Source of the DNA: Symbiodinium natans
Lineage: Eukaryota; Sar; Dinophyceae; Suessiales; Symbiodiniaceae
Assembly (NCBI GenBank): GCA_905221605.1
Contig: CAJNDS010002119.1
Span: forward strand, 434,001 to 498,000
Length of the DNA: 64,000 nucleotides
Direction of reading: 5' to 3'
The notes under the pieces were generated by a model. The model worked only from the letters and a program-made list of their open reading frames with translations. It was not told where the DNA came from and did not search any database. Positions 21,161-31,763 of this stretch are shown here, piece after piece. Positions within the stretch are counted from its first letter, which is position 1; each line of letters begins with the position of its first letter. The translations under genes were made by a program, and so were the position numbers.

Positions 21161-21312
21161 GTGTGGGTGTGGGTGTGTGTGTGGGTGGTGGGTGGGTGGG
21201 TGGGTGGGTGGGTGGGTGGGTGGGTGGGTGGGTGGTGGGTGGGGGTGGGTGGGTGGGTGGGTGGGTGGGTGGGTGCGTGCGTGCGTGCGTGCGCGCGTGT
21301 GCGTGTGTGATA
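20966..21312 (+). repeat. (TG)n / (GGGTG)n array
   Basis: About 345 bp in which the plus strand is almost only G and T: TG dinucleotides, then GGGTGT, then GGTG units, then GCGTGCGT. Strongly strand-asymmetric and rich in G triplets. Frames through it (Cys-Val, Gly-Trp repeats and reverse Thr-His-Pro) are artefacts. Confidence 0.97.
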
Positions 21313-21354
21313 TGTGGTTTAGGATATCTGATACGAGTAAAAAACATGATATAT

Positions 21355-21405
21355 ACATGTATATATATATATATATGTATATACATATATATATATATAT
21401 GGTAT
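21355..21405. repeat. TA microsatellite
   Basis: Perfect and near-perfect TATATA run. Confidence 0.95.
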
Positions 21406-21780
21406 AATGGCTACCGCCAGTGCCGCCGACCCCAAACATTTGGGAGGGTTGGCGGGGTGGGACGGGTTGGGTGGGTGGGGTGGGGGGGGGGGCATGGGGT
21501 GAGGGTGGCGAGGGCGGTGATGGTGGTGAGGGTGGGGCGGTGAGCGCGGTGAGGGCGGTGAGGGCGGTGGGAGCGGCGGGGGCGTGAGCCTGCATTTCAA
21601 GCTAAAGATTACAGGCTGTGAGCAGGCTTAGCATAGGTTTGAGATCGGTGGGCATGCAGGTCCGGATGCATTGAAGCCATTTCAAGGCAAAGCAGGGGAG
21701 TAGGGGTGGTGGTGGACCTATAGACGAAGGCGGTGAGGGTGGGGAGGGTGGGAAGGGTTGGGGCATGCATTGGAAGGACC

Positions 21781-21888
21781 TTACAATACAACTTCACTTT
21801 GAGAAAGTGAAGGAGGAGGGGTGGGGTGGGAGTTACAATACAACTTCACTTTCAAGAAAGTGAGGGAGGAGGGATGGGGTGGGGGAAG
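21781..21888 (+). repeat. 54-bp tandem duplication with small hairpins
   Basis: Two copies starting TTACAATACAACTTCACTTT, each with a CACTTT...AAAGTG hairpin and a GGAGGAGGG(A/G)TGGGGTGGG tail. Confidence 0.85.
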
Positions 21889-22457
21889 TTGGGGTAGAGA
21901 GCGGGAAAGCGCAGCGAGCAGAGCGATGACCCGAAAATGGGTCTTCACTGACGCCGCCCAGGGGGTCGGCGGATGTAATATATATACATATATATATAAA
22001 TATAGTCATGCATATATGTATACTGTGCATACAAGAGCACAAATCCACCTTGAAACATAAGCTCAAGTTTTCGTGGGGCTACTGATCGGGCGCCTCAGGA
22101 GCCTAGGTGTGATCTGAGGGGAGTAGCAGGGTGGGGGGTGGGGAGGTAAGGTTTGCCATCTTCGGGTTCAGGGTCTTGGGCTTTAGCCATCCCAGACACG
22201 ACGCCCCCAAGACCGCTAACTCCAAGCCTTAAGACTCCAATCCGCAAAGAAGTTACAGACGAAGGTTTTTGAGGATGCGCTGTTGCGCTTCGGGGTTCGC
22301 GGTTGTGCACTTGGTGTATGCTGTGTTGTCTTTGTTAGGTGGGTCTTTGAGAGCATCTAAGATGCCTTTGTCTCGCCAGCGTTGCCCAAAAAGCCAGCGT
22401 AAGAAGACGCCTATCATGACTTCAACAACTTCAACTCCGAACTCCTGAAGCTTGAAG

Positions 22458-22497
22458 CCTAGCAGAGAGGAGTTCGACTGGACCTCCAGCATCGTCA
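22458..22497 (+). CDS. gene A exon: PSREEFDWTSSIV
   Basis: Acceptor CTTGAAG; phase 0 start; strong donor GTGAGA in phase 1. The frame is open upstream to 22449 if the AG at 22450 is used instead. Confidence 0.48.
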
Positions 22498-23026
22498 GTG
22501 AGACCAACCTTTCATCCCTCGTGCCTCGTTTTTGGGGATGTCAGCGCCATCCAGGATTCTGGCTTGTCCGAGACAATGCAAGCTGATATAGAGCCCTAAA
22601 TCCTTCCGGAAGGCTCAAGAATTGCTGGGGGCTTTGGCACTGCAACCCCCCCCCCCCCCCCCCCCGCCCGGGTAACAGCTCGATTCTTCGGGTTTTTGCT
22701 GTAGGCGCTTCAGAATCTGGAGGAGGGGGCACGGGGCGGATTTTGGTGCGTTTATGTGTTTCTTTAGAACCCCGAGTCCCTTTAAAGATTTGCTGATCTC
22801 TGCCAAGCTCTGCCAACAGCTTTGGGAAGCCTTGGCCCCTTGTGGCGGATCTGAGGTCTACCCTCTGCCGAGCTGGGCCACAGGGCAGCATGGAGCCGAG
22901 CTAGGAATAATTGGGGGCTGTACATTTGTAAGTCTGCGAGAGGCTTCCTTAGGATGCTTCAGGGTTCAATTCCATCTGCCCGTGCGCCCCGCTTCAGACT
23001 CCGAGACCTCTTGCCTGTGCCTTCAG

Positions 23027-23067
23027 TTGAGGCGCAGTTGTATGCCGCCAGCCTGCGCGCCAGTTTC
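23027..23067 (+). CDS. gene A exon: EAQLYAASLRASF
   Basis: Acceptor TGTGCCTTCAG; two-nt start completes Ile with the previous exon; donor GTTTAA in phase 0. A second open frame from the same acceptor ends CAPVSFKPLINK and a stop. Confidence 0.45.
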
Positions 23068-23482
23068 GTTTAAGCCGTTGATCAACAAGTAGACTTGCAC
23101 CTAACAGGCCTACGAATCTCCGAAGAACCCTCCAACGTCCTGCATGCAAACCCTGACCCAATGAAAGCTTTGCCGAAGCCTTGGAAGCATACTCCACACA
23201 GTGCAGCAGAAGCAGCCCCCACCCTAAACCCCTACATGCGCACCCCCTCCTCCCCGCGCAACAAAAAAGGCCAAAGGCCAACCCGCACAGACAAACAAAA
23301 GCAATCTGTGAAGTGTTTCCCAGTGGGATCAGCGGCTTTGAGCCGTAAACCCAAACTGCAGCCTCGGAGGCGAGCAGGTTGGTGGCGGGCTCGAGCAGCT
23401 GCGATCAGGCAGCTTGAAATGAGTTGGCGTGTGCTTTTTTGGGACCAGGTTCATACAGGAAGGCATGGGGTGGGGCGGCAAG

Positions 23483-23574
23483 GGGATCACGGATGTCAAC
23501 GGACTTCCGCGTCGTCTTGTTGGGCAAGGATGTTTCATTGATTTCTGGATTGGCGAGCCCCGGCCGCGCCGCCA
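23483..23574 (+). CDS. gene A exon: CFIDFWIGEPRPRR
   Basis: Acceptor GGCAAG; phase 0 start. Reads GITDVNGLPRRLVGQG then CFIDFWIGEPRPRR; donor GTAGTC in phase 2. A second frame is open but less protein-like. Confidence 0.5.
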
Positions 23575-23745
23575 GTAGTCCACCCTCAGACAAGTTCGTC
23601 ATTCGGGGGGAGGCTAAAAGTGGCAAACGAGGGCTTCGCTACCCTGCCTTTGTTCAGAGTCTGGGAGAGTCAGGGTCAGGTACGTGAGGCAGAGCTTATT
23701 CTAACACTCCTAACACTCCTGAGGCCGAGCAGCTTTTCAACTCAG

Positions 23746-23827
23746 GAGGAGCCAAAGAGACCAAGGAGCGCTTAAGAAGGCAATCCATGAGGGCCGCCCC
23801 CAAGGGTCCCCCACATCGAAAAAGTCT
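23746..23827 (+). CDS. exon candidate, basic and hydrophilic
   Basis: Acceptor AACTCAG; one-nt start fits the upstream phase. Reads RSQRDQGALKKAIHEGRPQG. Two frames are open and the donor is not clear. Confidence 0.3.
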
Positions 23828-24118
23828 GGAGAAAAGCCCTGGCAAACTCCGCTGAGCCTTCGCACTTTCCATCTAACTTGAGCCAGGGTCCGGGTTACAT
23901 CGTCAATCCGACCGTGCTCAGCAGCAACCCGGCAATGATTCTGTGGCTTTCATCATGATTCAGGGTGGCGTGGCTCTGAGAGTGGACTAAGAACTAGGAA
24001 CATCTAAGAACCCTCTTACCCGAAAAGGATGTCCGACACAAGATGCCTTATATAGCTCCAAACCAGTAGCAGCTGTGTTGGGGCCCATTTTTATAGTTTG
24101 CCTTGTCCTTTTTGTCAG

Positions 24119-24189
24119 GCGTCTAGGCGACGCAACGGGCGCGCCAGAGTATGATTTCATCTCGCCCGATGTTGCCCCAGGGACCCTCA
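24119..24189 (+). CDS. gene A exon: GAPEYDFISPDVAPGTL
   Basis: Acceptor TTTTTGTCAG. One-nt start, reads RLGDAT then GAPEYDFISPDVAPGTL. It joins the next exon in frame only through a GA donor (GACCAA), giving the PGTL-n-C-x-P-C-P-P-G arrangement typical of ephrin-receptor-like Cys repeats. Confidence 0.52.
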
Positions 24190-24444
24190 GACCAATTCCA
24201 TATTTGCCATGCCCCCTTCAGTCAGGACACTTGTCAGACAAAGTTGGTGTGAAACGTTTCTTTCATCACACCTAGTGACACTCGAATTCGCTGGACAGTT
24301 GCATTCAGCTTCTTTACACAAAACTTTTTGACATTCAGGAAAACAACGCTACGGTGGAAGCTCTGCAGCCTCTTTGGAACTAGGCGTTCTCCCCCGACGC
24401 CCAAATCCCCAGACGCTTAAACACACCCCGAACCCGAAGCCTAG

Positions 24445-24518
24445 ATGTCTCCTCCGGCATCGATTGCCGGCCTTGCCCGCCCGGCGAGACCAGCTCGGCA
24501 AATGGCCAGTACTGCAAG
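24445..24518 (+). CDS. gene A exon: ephrin-receptor-like Cys repeat 1
   Basis: Acceptor GCCTAG; two-nt start; donor GTGCCT after Lys in phase 0. SSGIDCRPCPPGETSS then ANGQYCK matches the C-x-x-C-P-x-G-x-x-S-x-x-G-x-x-C core of GCC2/GCC3 (ephrin-receptor-like) repeats found in extracellular regions. Confidence 0.66.
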
Positions 24519-24636
24519 GTGCCTCTGAGCTCAGGGTGTGGGGGCCTGGGGCCTGGGGTCCTGGGGTGTGAGAAGGTGGCGAGAGCTTCTGCCAAATGTG
24601 AAACTCCCCAAAGCGAACCAGATCCCCAATGCGGAG

Positions 24637-24718
24637 GTCTGTTCCACGGGCACCTTCAGCATGAGCGCCGGCTCCGCCTGCTTTCCGTGTCCTCTCGGCG
24701 CCGACTGCCGGCGGCAAG
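24637..24718 (+). CDS. gene A exon: ephrin-receptor-like Cys repeat 2
   Basis: Acceptor GCGGAG; phase 0. VCSTGTFSMSAGSACFPCPL then GADCRRQ: C-x-x-G-T-F-S-x-x-x-G-x-x-C-x-x-C-P-x-G-x-x-C is the family signature. Donor appears to be GC (GCCTGC). Confidence 0.67.
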
Positions 24719-25619
24719 GCCTGCTCAGGGTTGGGGCCATTGCCTTTGGGGTTCGTGGGTTGAGGGTATGTCTAGGGTATTCTCAAGGGTATGTAAGGCA
24801 TTGGGTATATGAAGGGGCATCCAAGGCTTAGGACGCAGGGCCTAGGCTTCGGGATTCTTCTGGATGTCGGCACGTTGTGACCACCTGGGCCACTAACCCT
24901 CTGAAAAAGCGAATGCCGCACCTGAGCCGGGTGCTTCTTGGGTTTTCGGTTGAGTTGCTCTCGAGGCGACTTGAAGCTCTTTGCATAGAGGGCCCCCTTT
25001 GTCGTCCATCCTGTCCTGGAGACCCCAGTTTCAGTATGAGCACAGCGTTGGTGGTATTTATGAATGTTGGCTTTGGACAAGGCAGATTATATAGGGTGCT
25101 TCTTGTGTCGGGGGCGGGGGATGGGCTCGGTTGGATCCCTTGATTGATACCTTAGATTCAGAGCTCAAAGTTGAGTCACGCTTGGCATTGCATCACCGGG
25201 AGAAGAATCTGTGCAAGCGCCATCGTCCCTTGATCCCCCCAAACGGAGATACGCAATAGTTAGCTCGATCATCGCGACCACAAAGCCGGGACGAGACCAC
25301 GAAGATCACGAGAAAACCTGCGGCAGGCACCTCGCTTCCGCCGTCGATGCCGTCTTGGTACAGGCTTCGGATTAGGGCTTCCGAAGGGACTTGCGAGGGC
25401 TTGGATGGTTTGAACCTGCCAGCTGAAGTCATCCATGACTGTATATGTACCTTGCATGAAGGGAAGCACCTCTGTTCTGGGTGTGAGTTCTTTGTCAACC
25501 CTCAAACCCTTAGATCCTTGAACCTCTGCAACCCTTGAGCCTTCAAACTCATCACCCTCATGGGGGACGCGCGAACTCCGGAGAGACTTGAAACCCTTAT
25601 AAAGCCCTGAACCCCCCTA

Positions 25620-25700
25620 AATTCTCCTAAACCCTCAACCCTAAACCCTAAACCCTAAACTTTAAACCCTAAATCCTAAACCCTAAACCCTAAACCCTTG
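25620..25700 (+). repeat. CCCTAAA-type repeats in an intron
   Basis: About nine CCCTAAA/CCCTCAA/TTTAAACC variants, followed 60 bp on by a C-tract (25768-25782). Confidence 0.9.
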
Positions 25701-25858
25701 GAATCTCGGTAAACCAGCAGCAGCAGGCGCCCGATGATCCCGGGGGTGTAGGGTTTAGGCCTCAAGCCCCCCCCCCCCCCCCGTTCCCGTCCTGAAAACC
25801 ATGTTTTGAGGGGCTTTTGGGCTTTTTTGGGGGGTGGTTAGGGGGTCATTCGAAACAG

Positions 25859-25977
25859 AAGCAAAAAAGCAGAGGCTGGATGAACACGTGAGCGGGTGGC
25901 CGTACTTCTTCCCCTGCACATGGAACGAACTTTGCTTGGGCAACAACCAGTGTAGCGACGCCTGGCGGAGCAAGCAG
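25859..25977 (+). CDS. gene A exon: WPYFFPCTWNELCLGNNQC
   Basis: Acceptor CGAAACAG; two-nt start; donor GTTTTG in phase 0, 39 full codons. Begins AKKQRLDEHVSG, then the Cys segment with C-x-W-x-x-L-C-L-G-N-N-x-C, a phrase I associate with linkers between ephrin-like repeats in protist surface proteins. Ends SDAWRSKQ. Confidence 0.66.
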
Positions 25978-26623
25978 GTTTTGGGAGGAAGTGGCGTAGT
26001 GCTGTTTGCAAGAGTTCATCCTATTTCAGTGCTCTTTCGGGTCGGGGGCTGTTGCCACGAAGAGCATCTTGGGGCCAAAGAGTCTCACTTAGAACCTTGG
26101 CCTTGGGTGTTAGAAGGAAGTGCACGCAGGTGTTCAGGGCTTATTCGTAAGGCATCCAAACTGCCAGAGGCGCCAGGTCCCAAAGTATCCCAAAGTCTTC
26201 AATCGCCACCGAGGCCTGAACACTGAGGCCCCTCAATGCTCGAGATTTTGCCCGTCGCCCGAATACCCACAAATCCTTGAACGCAAGGGCCCAAAAACCA
26301 GGTCTCGTGATGGCGGGTGGTTCGGTTTCAAGGAGCTCTTGTAGCGCTGAGCCGCTAGGAGCCTTAGGTACCAGGCTAGATTTCTACGCATCATTTGTGG
26401 GCAAGGTTTGTTGGCAGCATTTGCCAAGGCCTGTTGGAAATTAAGTAAGAGAGTTAGCATAAAGGGCCGTGGGTTTACGTTCAGGGTTCTGACAGTGGCC
26501 CTGCGGAAGCATCATCTCTTCCATAATAAACCAGCGACCTGCCTTGCTCTCAAGCCATCCGGAAACAAAAGCCCGAAGCCCCCATGGTTTCTGAAGATTC
26601 TGGGAGATTCAGGGTCCAAACCC

Positions 26624-26707
26624 CCACCCCCAGAATATGGGCTGTACAGTGCCCCAGAGTATGCCCCACCCCCAGAATATGGGCTGTACAGTGCCCCAGA
26701 GTATGCC
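26624..26707 (+). repeat. 42-bp perfect tandem duplication
   Basis: Two copies of a 42-bp unit beginning near CCCCCAGAATATGGGCTGTA. Intronic. Confidence 0.9.
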
Positions 26708-27042
26708 GTGTGTGACCTCACACACCCTCCTCTCAGGGATTCAACACGGGCATCATGTGCAGCAGCTGCGTTTCAGGCGGGGGCTTTGGGGAGTTCTGTA
26801 GTGTTAGGTGTGCTGCCTGCGTGCTAAGCAGAAGCCCACATTGGGGCTTGGGCTTGGGGCTTACAGTCTTCCAGGACTACCCAAGCCCCAATACCATTCA
26901 GTCTCCTGCAACTGCCGAAGCCTCCCCGCAATTAGTTCATGCTGATATGTTGCTACTGATCCAGGGGCTTTGGGAACTCACCGGGGGTGTTTGCTGACCC
27001 GTGCTTTATGGTTCTGCACAGTACGCCACATCCGATTCCAAG

Positions 27043-27126
27043 CACGTGCAGTGCTGCAGGCTACACGAACGCGGGCTTCTTTCGCAGGAATGGGGCGTGC
27101 AGCGAGTGCATCTTGCCCCTCGAGGA
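27043..27126 (+). CDS. gene A exon: Cys-rich AGYTNAGFFRRNGACSEC
   Basis: Acceptor ATTCCAAG (27042); the frame is also open from the AG at 27021. TCSA then AGYTNAGFFRRNGACSEC has the C-x-x-G-Y-x-x-x-x-x-F-x-x-x-x-x-C-x-x-C pattern closing an ephrin/EGF-type module. It needs a phase-2 partner; the exon upstream ends in phase 0, so one small exon may be missing between. Confidence 0.52.
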
Positions 27127-27832
27127 GTTGCCCCCCCCTCCCCCTCCCTCCGGGACTCCCTTAAGGGTGATTTTGTTCATGTTATCGCGCCCTCAAGAGG
27201 GCCCTTTCTCACTTCTTTGAGCTGAGTGAGCCTCAAAAGGAGACCTGGGAAGCGGCCCATGTAGGCTGAGTGGCTTAGGGGGGTTGACCTCTGGATATCC
27301 GAGGCCTTCCGAAGCCACTTTTAATGGCCGCTCAGCTGCACCTGCCGTGATGGGTTCCCGAAAGGATCTTATCCCGGAACCTGAACGCGAACCCGAAGCC
27401 GCGCCAACCCGTTGCTTTTGAGCCGTAAGGCCATCGTTCCTGAATTTTGGACTTGGACGCTTTCTTTTGTTTGAGGTCCAACATGTAGGGTACCGGTCTC
27501 GGACTTCAAAGATTTTAGGGTTTAAGGGTTTCGGGATTTGTTGCGCTTGGCTTTGTGGTGTATGGTTTAGGATTCTAACTTTCTTCAGGAATGTTCTGCC
27601 CTATTCAGGTCCAGGTGTTGCCCTACTGGTGCCATGTTCTATGGCAAGTGTCACTCGTATACATTCTTTTCGAATAGACTATAGTTTCATGCACCAGGAC
27701 GCGACCAGAAACCCCAGCAACGAGCCCTGCTTACGGAATCCGCAAGCCGTGAGTCCTAAGGCCCAAGCACCAGGGGAGCCCTACAGTACAGCTCCTCAAC
27801 GAACCCTGGGCTTGTGCACCAATCTCTTGCAG

Positions 27833-27901
27833 GTCATCTTCATCGTCTACATCGGCGTGGTGTACTTCATCATTGCCAAGACGGCGCAGGCGAAATTGTG
27901 G
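27833..27901 (+). CDS. gene A exon: transmembrane helix
   Basis: Acceptor CTCTTGCAG; 23 codons, VIFIVYIGVVYFIIAK then TAQAKLW, a clear membrane helix with a positive inner end. Donor GTGCAG, or GTTTGT six nt later. Confidence 0.68.
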
Positions 27902-28119
27902 GTGCAGGTTTGTGGCAGGGAGAACGAGAAGCCCTCAACACAATCCCTGTACCCATCGGCCCAGAGATTGATCAGGGGTAGGTTGTGGGGGTCCAGGGTA
28001 TGTCGGAAGTTACTTGCATTCCTATCGTGGTCAGAGCACGGCGGCTTGCTTCATCCTGGAAACCTTTGGAGCGCCCGGCACCGCCTTAGGACTTCTGCAG
28101 GCGCTTTCCCCGTGCCCAC

Positions 28120-28204
28120 CCTAACCCTAAACCCTAAACCCTAAGCCCTAAACCCTAAGCCCTAAGCCTTAAACCCTAAACCCTAAACCCTAAGCCCTAA
28201 GCCC
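28120..28204 (+). repeat. CCCTAA(A/G) repeats flanking the 668-bp element
   Basis: About a dozen CCCTAAA/CCCTAAG units ending CCTAAGCC, against which the inverted-end element begins. Confidence 0.9.
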
Positions 28205-28872
28205 TGACACGTTGCTATTTGCCCGTGTGGTTTTCTTGAAATTTCCGGTCTGGAGAGAGTGTTCTTCTGTTGAGCGGCGGGGAGGGGGGGGGGGAGGCGG
28301 GGGGGAGGGGGGGGGGATTGGTTACGACCGTTTGACTCTAACCATCCCCAAACCCTGCTATTTACGGCGTTTTTGCCTCTTTGTGCAACATGTTGCTGGA
28401 GGATGTTTGATGTTCAGCAAAACGGGCGCTGTCACACGTGTTCATGCCGTTTTGCGAACATGCCCAAAACCCTGCTATTTGCGGCGCTTTTGCCTCTTTG
28501 TACAACATGTTGCTGGAGGATGTTTGATGTTCAGCCACACAAGGCACTGTCATAAGCGTTCATGCCATTTTGCGAACATGACCAAAACCCTGCTATTTGC
28601 GGCATTTTTGCCTCTTTTATACAATGTGCGTCTCATCGAACACAACTACAGCTGGGTCTGGCGCTGGCAATTGGTCCCCAAGCGAACATCCTGGATCGCT
28701 TGGGGAAGGTGTGCTAAAATGAGTGCCCTAAGTTTGAGTTCCTGGATTTCCTAAAGCACGAATCCCTCAATTTCCACAGCCACACGCACGAAGTCCTGTA
28801 ATTTACAGCGCTTTCCGTGTATGCCCTAAAACGTACAGGCCCGCCACCACACGGTCAGATATCAACGTGTGA
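28205..28872. mobile_element. 668-bp inverted-end element, copy 1
   Basis: Begins TGACACGTTGCTATTTGCCC and ends, on the other strand, TCACACGTTGATATCTGACC; the inverted repeat extends to 27 bp with 23 matches. Flanked by CCTAAGCC-type repeat. Inside are a G-tract (28282-28316) and three diverged copies of a roughly 115-bp unit (TGCTATTTGCGGCG, then TTTTGCCTCTTTG, then CAACATGTTGCTGGAGGATG). No transposase. The 180-codon frame inside is repeat-derived. Confidence 0.72.
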
Positions 28873-28881
28873 CCTAAGCCC

Positions 28882-29549
28882 TGACACGTTGCTATTTGCC
28901 CGTGTGGTTTTCTTGAAATTTCCGGTCTGGAGAGAGTGTTCTTCTGTTGAGCGGCGGGGAGGGGGGGGGGGAGGCGGGGGGGAGGGGGGGGGGATTGGTT
29001 ACGACCGTTTGACTCTAACCATCCCCAAACCCTGCTATTTACGGCGTTTTTGCCTCTTTGTGCAACATGTTGCTGGAGGATGTTTGATGTTCAGCAAAAC
29101 GGGCGCTGTCACACGTGTTCATGCCGTTTTGCGAACATGCCCAAAACCCTGCTATTTGCGGCGCTTTTGCCTCTTTGTACAACATGTTGCTGGAGGATGT
29201 TTGATGTTCAGCCACACAAGGCACTGTCATAAGCGTTCATGCCATTTTGCGAACATGACCAAAACCCTGCTATTTGCGGCATTTTTGCCTCTTTTATACA
29301 ATGTGCGTCTCATCGAACACAACTACAGCTGGGTCTGGCGCTGGCAATTGGTCCCCAAGCGAACATCCTGGATCGCTTGGGGAAGGTGTGCTAAAATGAG
29401 TGCCCTAAGTTTGAGTTCCTGGATTTCCTAAAGCACGAATCCCTCAATTTCCACAGCCACACGCACGAAGTCCTGTAATTTACAGCGCTTTCCGTGTATG
29501 CCCTAAAACGTACAGGCCCGCCACCACACGGTCAGATATCAACGTGTGA
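28882..29549. mobile_element. 668-bp inverted-end element, copy 2 (tandem)
   Basis: Starts 677 bp after copy 1; the frames I could compare are identical throughout. Followed by (CCCTAAG)n at 29551-29643. Confidence 0.72.
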
Positions 29550-29550
29550 C

Positions 29551-29643
29551 CCCCTAAGCCCTAAGCCCTGAGCCCGAAGCGCGAAGCCCTAAGCCCTAAG
29601 CCCTAAGCCCTAAGCCCTAAGCCCTAAGCCCTAAGCCCTAAGC
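29551..29643 (+). repeat. (CCCTAAG)n array
   Basis: About a dozen CCCTAAG heptamers, a G-for-A variant of the telomere-type repeat. Confidence 0.93.
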
Positions 29644-29649
29644 CAAATC

Positions 29650-30540
29650 CTGAAGCACGTGCCGGGGGGACCCTCTCGCTGGTCCAGCAAAGACCAGGCC
29701 TCAGAACAGGGACAGATCTGGAAGAGGGTGGTGGCCTATTGAGACTGGGCCGACACATTTGAGACTGTTACGATGTCGGGTTTAGGAGTTTTGTATTCTA
29801 ATTCTGGGGTTCACAGTTTAAGGTTAGGGCTTCTTCAAGTTTCTGAGAGCTGGTCTAATCAGTCTTTGTCAAAGAGAGCCCTCCAAAAATGAACCCGGGA
29901 CCGAGGGCACCGGCTTGCATGTTTGGAGCTTCCAGATCTCCTGTTCTTGATCCCGTAGGTCTGGACGCAATACAGAAGTTCAGAGTCCAGGGACTTAGGG
30001 TTAGCCCAGAGCCCTATAGAAGGCCCTGGAAGGCCCTGGAAGGCCCTAGCAACCGCCTCAAGGCCAGCTTTGCTCTGCGGCCACCAAGGCGCCTGTCCGG
30101 CTGTGACACAGTGAAAAAAGCCCAGCTGTTACATATGGCACATGCCGGCGTGGGCGTGCAAGCCCCCCAAAGGGACTCAACCCTCCGAAGCCGGAAGTTC
30201 ACGCCCCCAAGCCCCGACTGCAGCAACAGGCAACAACAAAAACATCAGCATAGCAACAGCTTAACAGGCTTACATCTGAAGCCGCCTGAACCCAGCACCT
30301 CTCGCCTCTCAAAAGCGCAGGCGGGCTTCCTCAGCACGCGGCACCCCTTTCTGGAGCTGTTGACGGACCCTCGGCTCAAAAAAGAGAGGGGGGGTTGGTA
30401 AAAGGGGGGGGGGGCGGCTCCGATGAATTCGCGACATGTTGGGGATTTGTTACAGGTATGCCAGGCCCAAGTCTGTACGTGCCCCAGAAAGTTCCGCCAT
30501 TCACCTCTGTGCTGCGATCCGGGCCTCTCCCCCTCGAAGA
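29650..30540. other. intron-like, no confident exon
   Basis: A 170-codon frame at 29889-30401 is open but low in coding texture. A (GGCCCTGGAA) triplication lies at 30020-30050 and a G-tract at 30403-30413. Confidence 0.4.
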
Positions 30541-30547
30541 CTCTAAG

Positions 30548-30602
30548 CCCAAGCCCACGCTGGCGAAGGATGTGGTCCTCTATCCCTTCCACTCCATTTT
30601 AG
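30548..30602 (+). CDS. gene A exon: PTLAKDVVLYPFHSIL
   Basis: Acceptor ACTCTAAG (or the AG at 30553); phase 0 start; donor GTGCGG in phase 1. Confidence 0.52.
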
Positions 30603-30872
30603 GTGCGGTTTCGCTTTTGCTTTGACTCGGTGGTCCATGAAGTTATGTCGGCCGGGGCTCTTTTCGGGTGAAGGGGGGATATCAAGGCACCGGTTCGAAG
30701 GCAGCGCTTTCGTGGTGCTTGGGCTCGTTCCAGCTCCCTCTAGGATTATGGGTTTTCAATTCGCTTCTGTGAATCTGGATCTCACGTCAAGATGCGCAGG
30801 CTCCTGTCAGCCTGTCGTTCTGTCATATGACAGGAACTTCTGCGGCACTATTCACTATTGGCTATTTTCCAG

Positions 30873-30999
30873 GCAAGTTGGAAAGACACTTAGTTGAAAT
30901 GCTTAAAGGCACCCCTTGCACCCCTGCCAGAGCCCCGCAATTTGCGAATGCAGGACGTTCAAGGATCTCATTCATGATGCCCCGTGATAGGCATGGGCA
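30873..30999 (+). CDS. gene A exon: KLERHLVEMLKGTPCTPARA
   Basis: Strong acceptor GGCTATTTTCCAG; two-nt start completes Gly. Continues PQFANAGRSRISFMMPRDRH to donor GTAGGA in phase 2. One of the longest exons, helix then basic loop, consistent with a cytoplasmic segment. Confidence 0.58.
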
Positions 31000-31191
31000 G
31001 TAGGAGCACGTCGCGTCGCAGGAAGCACATTGACTGACTTGCACTCCCGCTTGTGCAAATCCAGTTCTGTTCTGTGATCGTGTTGACATAACTTAAGGTG
31101 AATCATCAGACCGTTCCCTTGCAGAGTAGCCCATGAAAGGCTTAGCGCTTTCCGCCAAACACCGCAACCTTCCCCATTGATTTTTGAACAG

Positions 31192-31307
31192 TACCCTTTC
31201 ACGCACGCCTGCTCGAGATCAGCATCATGCAGGCCCCGACTGCCTGTTCTCAGAAGTCGGAGCGCTGTCACAAGAGGCGCCCGGGAGGACTCGAGCTGTT
31301 TTCTCAG
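31192..31307 (+). CDS. gene A exon: DCLFSEVGALSQEAPGRT
   Basis: Acceptor TTTTTGAACAG; one-nt start fits. Begins TLSRTPARDQHHAGP, ends RAVFS at donor GTTCCT in phase 1. The frame stays open to a TAA at 31365 if the donor is not used. Confidence 0.48.
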
Positions 31308-31685
31308 GTTCCTTCTTCGTTCACACCGCAATAGACTGCAAGAAGTCCCGAATGGGATATGTTTAATGCGGTAGAGTTCATGTAGAGCTGCACGCCATAA
31401 CGAAAACGCATTCTCAAATCCCTAGGCCCAGCCCAGCCCCATGAAATCCATTGAAAGGCCTTTGTGGTGATCCTGGGTGTAGCGCCGCTCGGATGCAGGA
31501 GGAGAGGCGCCGATGTCTACGCTTCAGGGGCTTTAGGCAGATGAGCAGAGGCTGTTATTTTGATCCGATGGCCTAAAAAAACCCTGAGCTCTCCTCCCAG
31601 ACTTTGGCAGCCCCACCTGGCGCGTCCCTGCTTGACCATGGCTTTGTGGGTTTGGGTGCTGAAAGCGAAACTTCGGCGGCCTCAG

Positions 31686-31763
31686 AGTTTACATCTCTGC
31701 CAAGGCTTCTGCCGTGCCTTTTCTTTCTGACCACGCTCTTCTTCATGGTGGCCAGAGGCTGGG
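31686..31763 (+). CDS. gene A exon: transmembrane helix with ARGW
   Basis: Acceptor GGCCTCAG; two-nt start completes Glu. FTSLPRLLPCLFFLTTLFFM then VARGW is a membrane helix ending in a motif reminiscent of the A-K/R-G-W of GOST/GPR180-type seven-helix proteins; that link is weak. The donor is either GC at 31764 or GT at 31774. Confidence 0.56.

Noticed and set aside
20777..21600. Cys-Val, Gly-Trp-Val and Thr-His-Pro repeat ORFs up to 244 codons
   Set aside because: Low-complexity TG/GGGTG DNA open in all frames.
22925..23000. GGGTTCAATTCC as a tRNA B-box
   Set aside because: No matching A-box or cloverleaf arms at suitable spacing; no tRNA found anywhere in the window.
28212..29431. 180- and 204-codon ORFs with identical C-termini
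   Set aside because: They lie wholly inside the duplicated inverted-end elements and read through its G-tract and 115-bp repeats.
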